Assembly: GCA_011033025.1 (NCBI GenBank) | Contig: WFMF01000404.1 | Coordinates: 1 to 64,000 of the forward strand | Direction of reading: 5' to 3' | Length of the DNA: 64,000 nucleotides | DNA from: Beroe forskalii | Taxonomy: Eukaryota; Ctenophora; Nuda; Beroida; Beroidae | In this document: one piece after another, positions 1-12,100 of the stretch | How positions within the stretch are numbered: position 1 is the stretch's first letter | Layout: each line of letters starts with the position of its first letter | The notes under the pieces: generated by a model | Database searches by the model: none | What the model was told of the DNA's origin: nothing | The model's input: the letters and a program-made list of their open reading frames with translations, nothing else | Program-made: the position numbers and the translations under genes

Positions 1-269
1 GTATCCTACGATATCAATCAATTTCGATTTGATAGTATCTCCTGAACATAGATGTATGGGCGATTTCCTGTCCAGAGTACGACATTCAGCTGAAATTATG
101 TTGCATCATGATTTTGATCCATCCACAGACAGCTATAACAGGTTGCGTGGAATGACTGAGAATTATGAAATATTTATGAAGGAATATCCTTATAATTTTA
201 GTATCTTTATGAAAAAAAATATGGAAAATGTAACTCAGATGTTAGAGGAATTTAGATATGAAACATATT
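1..269 (+). CDS. Partial open frame of unknown function, cut by the left edge
   Basis: The frame is open from the first complete codon to a stop at 299-301, and the last residues come from the mobile element that begins near 270. About 88 residues have ordinary protein-like composition: acidic and basic residues, many Met, Phe and Tyr, motifs such as HRCMGDFLSRVRHSAE, and no low complexity. I do not recognise a family. It does not match the part of the exchanger that should precede the exon at 3145. It could be the 3' end of a gene or of an older transposon whose reading frame now ends inside the inserted element. No splice donor was evident before the element. Confidence 0.3.
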
Positions 270-536
270 CCCCAAAACCAAAAAGGTCTTGGTTGTGGTG
301 ATGGTCCGCGGCGGTTTTAAGGCGTTCTTGACTGTAAAAGCCATGATATGAGAAAGAACGTGACGGTTAAAACTGCTGCAACGTCACTTATAAAATATAC
401 AGCATTCACGTAACTTTAAGTGCCGTTGCGGCAATGCGGCAGTTTTAACCGTCGCGTTCTCATATCATGGGTTTTACAGTCAGGAATGCCTTAAAACGGC
501 CGCGGACCATCACAACCAAATCCTTTTTGGTTGTGA
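270..536. mobile_element. Miniature inverted-repeat element, family A, short copy
   Basis: The left end (CCAAAACCAAAAAGG, then a GGTCCGCGGCGG block and CCCATGATATGAG-like sequence) is repeated in reverse complement at the right end, giving arms of roughly 110 bp around a short AT-rich centre. The same arms recur at 36526-36792 and at the ends of 42835-44341. No coding capacity is visible, so this is probably a deletion derivative mobilised in trans. Confidence 0.8.
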
Positions 537-664
537 TCGGTTTTGATGACATGAATAACAACCCCTGAAAATTTCATGAAAATCGATCGCGTCGTTTTCT
601 CAAAATAAATTAATGAAAAAAAGCCAAATTTCCAAATTGCGCTGGCAAACGAGTTTTTCAATAC

Positions 665-857
665 TTAAATAAAAACGATTTCATTACCATTTTTAGCACT
701 TCATGCTGGTACTACCGGCTTGTTAGGAGTGTTTTAAGACTGCTGGTCAATTCGGCTGCCCTCGGCCCTTCGGGCCAAGGGCATCTACCCTTCGGGCAGA
801 TGCCCTAGAGGTGTGTGCAAACTTGCGCTGCAGGCGCTTGCCAGCGCCCTGATATGT
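665..857 (+). repeat. TTCG-hairpin element, copy 1
   Basis: The unit starts with a 'cacttc.tgctggtact' segment and ends in GCTTGCCAGCGCCCTGAT, as does the copy at 49560-49802. Between these, 758-806 holds two adjacent inverted repeats with GC-rich stems closing on a CTTCGG loop. Transcribed rightwards they would form consecutive C(UUCG)G tetraloop hairpins. Confidence 0.7.
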
Positions 858-865
858 ATATATAT

Positions 866-1300
866 GGTCGTAACCCTATTTAACAAGAACACCCTCGATT
901 TTGGCAATATTCGTGTTGTAATAACTCGGCCATTTTTAGTCCAATCGATCTGAAATTTTGACAGTTGCACCTTTGACCTCTAAACATGCGATCAGCGATG
1001 TTCAAATTTTAGTGCAATTTCGGCAGGAAACTTACTCAAATTTCAACGTGAAATATGGCAAATCCATGAAAACATATAGTTGGGGGCTGGCAAGCAAAGT
1101 AACATAAACTCACTCCCGATGCTCCGATGCTCGGAGGCTCGTGTACTGTTAGGATAGCCGTCCAATGCCCGCCCTCAAACCCTTCGGGTCCTCGGGCTCG
1201 CGCTCGGGCATTCGGCCCTCGCACCGTTAGGTTCGCCGTTCAATGCTCGCCCTCGGGCTCGCAAACCGCCGCGGGGGGCTTGCCAGCCCCCTGATTATGA
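866..1300 (+). repeat. Dispersed repeat family B with GC-rich hairpin tail
   Basis: The sequence from GTCGTAACCCTATTTAAC to the GGCTGGCAAGC box recurs at 37345-37575 and, inverted, at 41971-42195. It is followed by a GC-rich tail with CCTTCGGG and CATTCGG loops that ends in GGGGCTTGCCAGCCCCCTGAT. No protein coding is credible. Short open frames on the minus strand are composition effects. Confidence 0.7.
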
Positions 1301-2579
1301 TCCTCATGCCTCTGATTATTTATAGAAAATACACAAACATGGTGCACAAAACAATCTTTTTCAAGATACAACCGGCAAGATAAGTTGACATACTTCTGAC
1401 TATGGCATAGAAATATTTGATTTTATGGTTTTACATTTTTTATTATTTTTGCTGTTATGCTGTACAATTATGAAATTTTTAATGTAGTGGTAGTTTTTAA
1501 CAAATTATAACTTTTATTGAATTACTTGTTTAATTGCTGATCAACATTGCAAATTGTTTCGATAATAAAAAAAGTCAGCGGCAAAATGTCGATTGTCGAA
1601 CATATTTTCGGTTTAGTCTCCCAAAAGGTCGTATGACAGTTTACCAATGACCCCCTACTGACTCCTTGCTTACCCCCTGGTGAACCCCTGCTGACTGTAG
1701 AGGGTCAGCAGGGGGTCAGTAGGGGGTCATTGGTATACTTTCATAGGATCTGCCAAATAGATTTATCAAAAAGTTCCATATCTATGGTAATGATAGTACA
1801 CAAATTAAGACATTTCTTCCACGCCCATACATTGTAAAATGGATATCAGAGAGGGAAATAATTTAGCCATTTAAGCTAACTTTTAAGAACTAAGAACTCT
1901 GATAACGCTCCACAATACAAATAAAATCCACAGTTCTTTGTAGCTAAAACAGGAAAAACAGAGAATTTTTGCAGCAGAACTACTCAGTTCAAGTTACAGA
2001 TTTACTTTTTCGTCGCTTCAGTTGATTATCTTATATTTGTCCTTGGAATTGGTTGAACTGAACTGACACTCTGCTTCACCTTTCACGGAATTTTGACTGC
2101 AATGACATTTTAAAAAAGGGAAAAAATTAAAGTAAAACTAGGAATTGCAGGGTAACTTTATCAGGTGTCGTGAATGAATTATGAATTATGAAAGTGAAGC
2201 ACTGAAGCATTACAGAAGTTTTGATGATATACAGATATCGTGAATTTAGTAAGAAGCTTTCAGCTCTTAGATTGGTCTCATTTTTAGTAACACATTCTCA
2301 CGTCCTCATACTCGCACAACAAACTGTTATATACTTTGAGGAATTCTTGCAGTAGTACAACAAGTGATATATGTATCAGAGTACGGGATCATAGGTAATT
2401 CAGACTATCAGATCATTGGAAGCGGTTTTTTAAGTCTGTCTGTCTTTTGAGAAGAGGATATAATCTCTTCTAGATATAAAATAAGTCTGTCGTGAATTTT
2501 ATGGCAAAATTATTTATTAGTTTATTTCTATTCATTCAGAACACTAGTAATGCCCTGCGAGCTTTGCTAACAAACAATT
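1301..2579. other. AT-rich stretch without recognisable gene
   Basis: Apart from the hairpin at 1636-1740, I see no exon-like reading frame with flanking splice sites, no RNA gene and no clear transposon end. Earlier exons of the exchanger could be expected to the left of 3145, but none was recognised here. Confidence 0.5.
1636..1740. repeat. Foldback made of TGACCCCCTACTGAC units
   Basis: Several degenerate copies of a roughly 15-bp TGACCCCCTACTGA/TGGTGACC unit run into their own reverse complement (GGGTCAGTAGGGGGTCA), giving a stem of about 35 bp. The same unit forms direct arrays at 9462-9794, 20870-21090 and 24801-25483. Confidence 0.75.
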
Positions 2580-3125
2580 CTACCTGTCTGTTCTATCTGT
2601 TACCTATCTGTTCTGTCTGTCTGTTCTGTCTGTTTGTGCCGTTGTTTTCTGTCTGTCTAAGAACCTGTAGCTCTGTCAAACTGTCTGTCTTCCTGTCTAT
2701 TATATCTGTCTACCTGTAGCTCTGTCTGTCTTCCTGTTTGTCTGTCTAGTGTATGTCTGTCTGTACATGTCTGTCTGTCAAGTGTCTGTACATGTCTGTC
2801 TGTCAAGGGTCTGTACATGTCTGTCTGTCTGTCTTCCTGTCCACATGTCGGTGTTTCTGTTCTGTCTGTCTGCCTGTCTAGTGTCTGTCTGTATGTATGT
2901 GTCTGTCTACCTGGATGTCTACCTGTCTGTCTGTACATGTCTGTCTACCTGTCTTCCTGTCTTTGTCTACCTGTCTGTGTCTGTCTGCCTGTCTAGTGTC
3001 TGTCTGTATGTATATGTCTGTCTACCTGGATGTCTACCTGTCTGTCTGTGCATGTCTGTCTACCTGTCTTCCTGTCTTTGTCTACCTGTCTGTGTCTGTC
3101 TGTCTGTCTTGTGTCTGTTTGTCTT
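2580..3125. repeat. TCTG tetranucleotide microsatellite
   Basis: Over 500 bp of imperfect CTGT/TCTG repeats with TACC and TTCC interruptions; a segment of about 110 bp around 2890-3100 is itself duplicated. It ends about 20 bp before the splice acceptor of the exchanger exon at 3145, so the repeat forms the 3' end of that intron. Open frames across it, rich in Cys, Leu, Ser and Val, are artefacts of the repeat. Confidence 0.9.
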
Positions 3126-3144
3126 ACAACCATCACACCCTCAG

Positions 3145-6100
3145 TGCGGTGATGTGGCTCTATTGTCAGACTGGTCTGGAGGAAGGGCTGAAAGATCAGT
3201 TTATTTTCTTCGAGTGCCTCCTTTTTGGGTCCCTCATATCAGCCACTGATCCAGGTGATAAATTAACTATTTTGTTACAGTAATTAATTCTTTAATTGTT
3301 TTATCAATCGATTGATCACACTGTATTTCACTATGTGACGCTATGAGTATAACCTTTTGAAGCATCTAATATTCTAATACTTGTTGACATTATAGCCGCA
3401 GCCTAACAAGCTAACCCATTTCATGATTTGAGACTGTCTGTTATTCAATGGAAGGTTACTGCTTCGAAAATAAAGCTGTTTGGACAAAAGTTTTCTTGGA
3501 CCAAAGAGCATAATATTATGTGCCATTTGTGCAATTTGCAATGTACGGTGTACACTTTTTACAGTACACAATGCACATTACATGTATACAAGTATACAAA
3601 ATTACAAAGTAGTACCAAACAATGCGTATCCTGCATTGCACAATTGCACAATGGTTATTAGACTTTTCCTATGGGATGAAAGATGTTCATCTTGTTGCAG
3701 TTGACTCTTAGACTATGCATTGCATACCCTGAAAAGTCCCTTGCATAGTCTCAAATTTAGAGAAATCATCTTATCATAGCTGGTACTTAGGCTTCAAAAT
3801 TAACCTAGTATTTTGTTTTTTATAACTGTGAAAATCTACATACATACCCTGGAAATATCTTACATAATACCCTATTGTGCACACCCTGATCCCCTGCCCT
3901 GACTACGTTAGTGTGTGCATCATAAGTGTACATTGTACATTGTACACTCTGCTAAGTTTAAGTTTACATTGTACATTGTACATTTCACACTCACGACAAA
4001 AGAATGCACACAGCATAACAGTCGTGCGCGAAATGCTTCATATTTAATTTCATTGAATTTTTGTTGAAATTCGCGCATTCTTTCGACGGATCTTTCGATC
4101 GGTCCATGTGTACACATAAAGACACAATATGGGTAACTGTACATTGTATATTGTACATTCCACTCTCATGAGCTACTCATTACTTTATTAACAGCTACAT
4201 TGATTGCCAAAATTGTCGAATCACAAATCAGCAATAAATTTATTATGGGGAAATTTTTTGAATACAAAAATACGGAGATTTTACGAAAAAACGCCAAATT
4301 TCGTACCTTTTTAACATGTCTCGTAAGGTAACTATACATTGTACCTTGTACATTCCACACTCAAGGAGCTGCAATACTTTATTAACAGCATCTCATGTGG
4401 CTGACTTATCATTGGTTGTACTTACTCCTCCCTTGGCGAGGGTATATCTGCTGTTAAAGAAACAAAATGTGATTTTACTTACACTCAGTTTCTTTTATAA
4501 GAAACTTATTGGAATCCTAGGCTACAGGTTTCTTAATTTTTCCAAAATTCTAGGCTAAGTTTCTTAAATTTTGGAGAATCCTAGGCTAAGTTTCTTTTAG
4601 ACAGTTTCTTATAAAAGAAACTGAGTGTACTCCCTAGGCAAGGGTATATTTCTACTGTTAAAGAAACAAACTGATTTCATGGATCGGGTCGTTGAATAAG
4701 AGTTGCATGATTACAATTAATGAGTACTTTAAACTTAGCAACACTACTAATTACAATCAAATTTGAGACCTGAAGATGTCGTAGAACGACGAAATTGATT
4801 GTCATTAAAGAACCTCATCGTTTACATTTTGTACTTGTACCATTGAGTCAAAAGAGAATAAATAACGTACTCATTAATTTAAAGAAACAAAATGTGATGA
4901 TGTTGAAGTGGGTGGTATAAAAAACCTACATTATACTTTTATCTATATACTACAGTACAGAAGTGCTGAAGTATGTTCACCAAGTCTTTATAGTTAGTAA
5001 ACATTTAAAAATAATAAAAGGAGTAAATTAAATAAATACATAATATTCAACAATTTTTTACGAACTTGCCAATAGTTGGACATTCGGTTTTTATTCTTAG
5101 ACAATTCACAATTATTAATTCATCATTGATTTTGCCACAATGTAGGAGTGCATAAAGTGATGAAATAGAAATGCAATAGTGCAATGTAGCCTACAATACC
5201 TATACATTTCACTGTGTACTAACACTGAATACCTATACATTTCACTGTGTACTAACACTGAATACCTATACATTTCACTGTGTACTAGCACTGAATACCT
5301 ATACATTTCACTGTGGACTAGTACTGAATACCTATACATTTCACTGTGTACTAGCACTGAATACCTACATTTCACATTTCACTGTGTACTAGCACTGAAT
5401 ACCTATACATTTCACTGTGTACTAGCACTGAATACCTATACATTTCACTGTGTACTAGCACTGAATACCTATACATTTCACTGTGTACTAGACCTATACA
5501 TTTCACTGTGTACTAGCACTGAATACCTATACATTTCACTGTGTACTAGCACTGAATACCTATACATTTCACTGTGTACTAGCACTGAATACCTATACAT
5601 TTCACTGTGTACTAGCACTGAATACCTATACATTTCACTGTGTACTAGCACTGAATACCTATACATTTCACTGTACTACACTGAATACCTATACATTTCA
5701 CTGTGTACTAGCACTGAATACCTATACATTTCTTTCACTGTGTACTAGCACTGAATACCTATACATTTCACTGTGTACTAGCACTGAATACCTATACATT
5801 TCACTGTGTACTAACACTGAATACCTATACATTTCACTGTGTACTAGCACTGAATACCTATACATTTCACTGTGTACTAGCACTGAATACCTATACATTT
5901 CACTGTGTACTAACACTGAATACCTATACATTTCACTGTGTACTGTACTGAATACCTATACATTTCACTGTGTACTAGCACTGAATACCTATACATTTCA
6001 CTGTGTACTAGCACTGAATACCTATACATTTCACTGTGTACTAACACTGAATACCTATACATTTCACTGTGTACTAGCACTGAATACCTATACATTTCAC

Positions 6101-9100
6101 TGTGTACTAACACTGAATACCTATACATTTCACTGTGTACTAGCACTGAATACCTATACATTTCACTGTGTACTAACACTGAATACCTATACATTTCACT
6201 GTGTACTAGCACTGAATACCTATACATTTCACTGTGTACTAGCACTGAATACCTATACATTTCACTGTGTACTAACACTGAATACCTATACATTTCACTG
6301 TGTACTAACACTGAATACCTATACATTTCACTGTGTACTAGCACTGAATACCTATACATTTCACTGTGTACTAATACTGAATACCTATACATTTCACTGT
6401 GTACTAACACTGAATACCTATACATTTCACTGTGTACTAGCACTGAATACCTATACATTTCACTGTGTACTAGCACTGAATACCTATACATTTCACTGTG
6501 TACTAGCACTGAATACCTATACATTTCACTGTGTACTAACACTGAATACCTATACATTTCACTGTGTACTAGCACTGAATACCTATACATTTCACTGTGT
6601 ACTAGCACTGAATACCTTTACATTTCACTGTGTACTAGCACTGAATACCTATACATTTCACTGTGTACTAGCACTGAATACCTATACATTTCACTGTGTA
6701 CTAGCACTGAATACCTATACATTTCACTGTGTACTAGCACTGAATACCTATACATTTCACTGTGTACTAGCACATGAATACCTATACATTTCACTGTGTA
6801 CTAACACTGAATACCTATACATTTCACTGTGTACTAGCACTGAATACCTATACATTTCACTGTGTACTAGCACTGAATACCTATACATTTCACTGTGTAC
6901 TAACACTGAATACCTATACATTTCACTGTGTACTAGCACTGAATACCTATACATTTCACTGTGTACTAGCACTGAATACCTATACATTTCACTGTGTACT
7001 AGCACTGAATACCTATACATTTCACTGTGTACTAACACTGAATACCTATACATTTCACTGTGTACTAGCACTGAATACCTATACATTTCACTGTGTACTA
7101 GCACTGAATACCTATACATTTCACTGTGTACTAATACTGAATACCTATACATTTCACTGTGTACTAACACTGAATACCTATACATATTTCCTACATAGTA
7201 ACTTGATACACAATAACCAATGATGCGGTATATTGTTCTATTCTTAAGTCATTGGCTATTCCTCTATTGTACTAGTCTATTGTACTTTTAACACGTCATT
7301 GAGTAAGGCGTGTGTGTGAGTTAAAGAGTTAAGATTTGAAATCAATAATTTCGGTCGTTCCGGTCTTATCTAAAATTTTGGAAAATTTTTTTGAATTTTT
7401 GAATATCAAAAGTATCGAAAGACAATTGAATACCTTATTGGCCTTTATTTAACCGGCCTGTAAGGACAAAAACGACTTTGAGATTTTTACATTTCGTCTT
7501 TGAGGCTCGACAACGCAGTTTGTCATAGTTCAAATTATTTATCGCATGTATCACTTTCAAAATTTCCTTGCACCTATTACCTAAGCCGGAGTTGTCCTTT
7601 GGGATCCTTCGAGCTCCTCACCTACAGAACACCTAAAAGCCACCTTCTCCAGCAACTCCCATTCACATCCCAGTGGACCAAGTACATCACTACATCTGGT
7701 CAAGAAATACTCCCGGCACCAAGTGTTAATGACCTTGGCATAATGCTCACCCCTGACTTGAAATGGTCGACTCAGGTAAAGAGTGCTGTCGAAATTGCCA
7801 ACAAAATGGCAAAATGGGTGCTTAGTGTCTTCTCAGACAGATCCCGAAATACCATGCTCACCCTCTTCAAGTCCATTGTCCGAAGCAGAATGGAATACTC
7901 TTGTCCAGTATGGAACCCCACACTAACGAGTGATATCCAAAGGCTAGAATCACCACAAAGAGCCTTCACCCGTCAAATATCCGGCTGCAAAGGTCTCAGT
8001 TATTGGGAACGGCTAAAAAGTTAGATCTCATGTCAATCCAGAGACGCCGAAAAGATACATCATCATCCAGGTTTGGAAAATTCTCAAAGGTATCGCTCCC
8101 AATGACCTCCAACTGAAGTCCTACGAACACATCCGGCTAGGAACTCGATGCTCTGTTCCACCTCTACCCAAGAAAGCCCCCATCCTACGCCAAAGTCACT
8201 GTTTGATAAATCATTCGCAGTGACTGGCCCAAAGCTTTGGAACATTCTCCCCTGCAGCGTCACCTGTGCTCCGTCCATGGTCTTTCAAATCGAGACTAAC
8301 ATCCCATATCATGAGCACGTATCCAGATCAACCACCAGTACCAGGTATACCTCTCCCAACTCAAACTCGCTACTGGACTGGAGCACAGGTGGTCTACAAC
8401 AGATGGTCTAGCTCGGATTTCCAGCAAGAACCTACAAGAGGTACAAGAGGTAGGTAGGCATATTCCGTAATCAATTTTTGGCCGATTTTAACCCCCTCCC
8501 CCTTGTAATCAAGTTTACAGTAGTTGTATTTGTTACAATAACATGAAACGTAATATGTAACGTAATCATTTGGAAACCACCCCCTCCGCCCCGGTGATTA
8601 CGTTATAATTATGTGAACGATCCAAACTCCCAGGGGATGCAGAGCATCCCCTGCATCCCCTCTGGTTACGTGGCTGCCGAGTCTTCATCCATACATGCTC
8701 CTACATTTCATACACTCCTGGATCTAGCCTTCATAGTCAAAGCATATAGGCATAACGAAACTTAATGCGTATCAATTATCATGCATCTTTCCTTCACTTA
8801 TGATGCAATATAACACGGTACTGCTAGAATGTATCTAGAGTGTACCTATCAATTTGTACACCTGGCTTCAGCCCAACATTTCAGCACTTATGTCAAAGTG
8901 GCAAATCGAAATAGAAATTCGGAATTTTGAGCGAACGCGGAAAAATTATTCACAGATGTAACCGCGCAAAAACATGGTTTATCGCGCGCACGCGCGGTTT
9001 TTTTGGGGCGGGGATAAATTTTGAGAAGTTTTTGTACTCGGTACACTCAATGTATAAATTGATCCTATACATTGTCTAATATTTGAAGTAAACTTCTTGA

Positions 9101-12100
9101 CTATCAAAGTAATTTAGGTTTGGTGAGCCATTGAAATTACCCCAAATATCTGAGCTTTTGAACCGTCACTAGCTAGCGGAAAATTCGATGTTTTATGAAA
9201 TTAAGTGTCATGCAGCCTCGTTTTTTAAATTAAATCACAGCTAAATGTGTTATGAATCAAATCATGTAAAAAGCTAATCGTTTTGCTACCCTTAAGTTTT
9301 ATCGTTTTTTCCGTGCCCTGAAGCCTGGAAAATAAATTGTCCATTGTACAACTGAAGTGCCGAATCGTCAACTTTCCATTGACCTATGACGACGCCATTA
9401 TCTCTGCCGAAATGTTCATTTGTGACGATTTAAAAGCAAGATAAATACGTCACCAGTGAAACATTGAACCCCTGCTGAGCCCTACTGACCCCCTACAGAT
9501 CATCTACTGATCCCATACTGACTCCCTGGTGACTCCCTACTGACCCCCTGGTGACCCTCTAATGACCCTCTTCTGACCCCCTACGGATCCCCTACTGAGT
9601 ACTGACCCCCTACAGATCTTCTATTGATCCATACTGACACCCTGGTGACTCCCTACTGAGCCCTTAATTGACCCCCTGGTGACTCCCTACTGACCCCCTG
9701 TTGCCCCCTAATGACCTCCTACTGCTCTACTGACCCCTTGCTTATCCCCTTGTGACCCCCGTACTGACCCTCTGGTGACCCTCATTTCCCCCAGTGACCG
9801 TGTTAGCCATCTTCGCTGAGCTTAATGTTGATGTGGATTTGTACGCTCTCATTTTCGGGGAGTCAGTGATGAACGATGCTGTTGCTATTGTGTTGTTTGA
9901 GTAAGTGTTCGCTGCTAATTAATTGTCATATTTTTATGGAATTTTGTAAGAAATGTTTTTTTCAAATTCTTGTGCTTTGAGTGTCATCATCATGTTTGCT
10001 CTTGATCCGAGCTAAAGCATATTTAATTGATTGTTTTTCTAGCCTTGATTGAAATAACTACAACCTGAGGGTGAAATCCATGTTTACCCCTTCATCCCTG
10101 TGTAAAATGAACACTGGGAGCATTTCTAACCTTAATTGTATTTTGGTTGGGCAGCAAATCTGACAAACAGTTATTGATTGGAAATCAATATCTTTGCATA
10201 GAATATCCTTAGAATTCCATCCTATGTAGGACAAAAATTAATAAATGAGTCACATTTTATTTGTACACATACGGCGACAGTTCCAACTGCAGGTTTCTGT
10301 GTGCGCGGCGTAACTTTGCGCGGCGTAAAAACATATAAATAGCATGTCTGTACGCCGCAAAAACTTATGCCGTTCGAACTGCCACTGATATAGGTCATTG
10401 ATCACTGAGACTATTTCTAACCCTAGTCACTCCCCCCTGCTCAAGGCAGATGTTGACCTTGCAATCGGCGCCGATCAGCGCTGATCGTCATTACCGCTGA
10501 TCGGGCCCGATCCGGTCAGCGCCTATCGGCGGTGAATCAGCGCTGATCAGTGCCGATCAGCGGTGAATCAGCGCTGATCAGCGCCTACCGGCGGTGAATC
10601 AGCGCTGATCAGCGCCTATCGGCGGTGAATCAGCGCCGATTGCAAGGTCATCATCTGCCCCGCTTCAACAGGTCAGTCCTGATCTACGCACCCTACAAAA
10701 ACGCCAAGTTCAGCGCTGTGGGCTTTCACCGGTTACCAATTCTCATTAAATCCGGTTACGGTTTCGTTTGGCTTAAAACGCCAGGTTAACGGTTAACCGG
10801 TTTTACGGTTAAGTTTACCAACCGTTAATAACGGTCATAAGAGGGCTCGAAAGAGACGCACGGATTTACTGTTCGCGCGTCAAATTTCCTCTTAAAATAG
10901 ATTCCATCGAAAGCACACAATTGTGCGCGTCTTTTGGTCTACACACATGTGTATTAGCTTACCAACAGGGCACTTTGACATTCACTGATTCACCAATCGG
11001 CGTTTGTCTCTAAGTTAACTCAGTTCAGGACTGTTAACTGCGTTTATCACTAAGTTAACTCATTTCAGGACTGTTAACTGCGTTTATCACTAAGTTAACT
11101 CATTTCAGGGCTGTTAACTGCGTTCATCACAAAGTTAACGCGGTTGTGCGACTATCCAGTTTTGGAAACTTCTCTCTTCTTTTTGATGAGTTACTCCTCC
11201 TTCCTCATATCCGAAGCAGCTGGTTTTACAGGTACACATTCTTTACGAGGGAATTGTCACGTGACGCGCGCATTGTCACGTGACGCGCACATTATCACGT
11301 GACGCGCGCATTGTCACGTGACGCGTGCATTGTCACGTGACGCGCGCATTGTCACGTGACGCGCGCATTGTTACGTGACGCGCGCATTGTCACGTGACGC
11401 GCGCATTGTCACGTGATGCGCGCATTGTCACGTGACGCGCGCATTGTCACGTGACGCGCGCATTGTTACAGTGGTGTATCGATCTTTTCATGGCGTAATA
11501 CGCTGCGCTTGGATGTATTTTCTACTTACGTAAGTTGGAAAAGCATCCAAGCGCAGCGTATTACGCCGCGCACTAAAAGTTCGTTAGTTCGAGACATCTA
11601 GGTGATTTCAATCTCATAGCCTCGTGTTTCTGAAGCGAATTTATCTGGACTTTTGATGGCTGTTTTGATTGTATTTACTGTTTTTACCTTAATCATTAAT
11701 CCAAGATTATTAACGAGCGACACCCTATGAAATGCATTCAGGCATTCTTGCACCCCTTTCTGTTTTCAGAATCAATACAAACACTCTTAAATCGTATCTA
11801 TCAGTCACTAATACTTTTTATCTACCTCTTCATATTCTTTTCATCTTCTGTAGGGACTGTAGCCATCCTATTCTGTGTTATAACAATGAAACGCTTGCGC
11901 AGGGATTGTTGGCATCCTATTCTGTGCCATCACCCAAGCCCACTACACATCTCGTAACCTCTCGGAGGACTCGAAGAAACGGGTTTTTGAGCTGTTCGAA
12001 ACACTCAACTTCCTGGCTGAGAACTTCGTGTTTTCCTACATCGGACTGTTCCTGTTCACCTACGACGGGCTGATCTGGAGACCGGGATTCATTGTGTGCT

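Noticed and set aside
1..269. Upstream exon of the Na+/H+ exchanger
   Set aside because: The residues do not resemble the membrane segments expected before the exon at 3145, and no donor site is visible.
2492..3283. Cys/Leu/Ser/Val-rich frames as membrane proteins
   Set aside because: They are translations of the TCTG microsatellite. Only the last part (from 3145) is coding, as an exon of the exchanger in one particular frame.
5202..7188. CRISPR-like array
   Set aside because: Direct repeats are contiguous with no unique spacers, and the genome is eukaryotic.
5179..7223. Long open frames on both strands (up to 279 codons) as possible repeat proteins
   Set aside because: They come from a 33-bp repeat without stops. 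Frames exist on both strands, restart after each indel unit and have no start context or splice sites.
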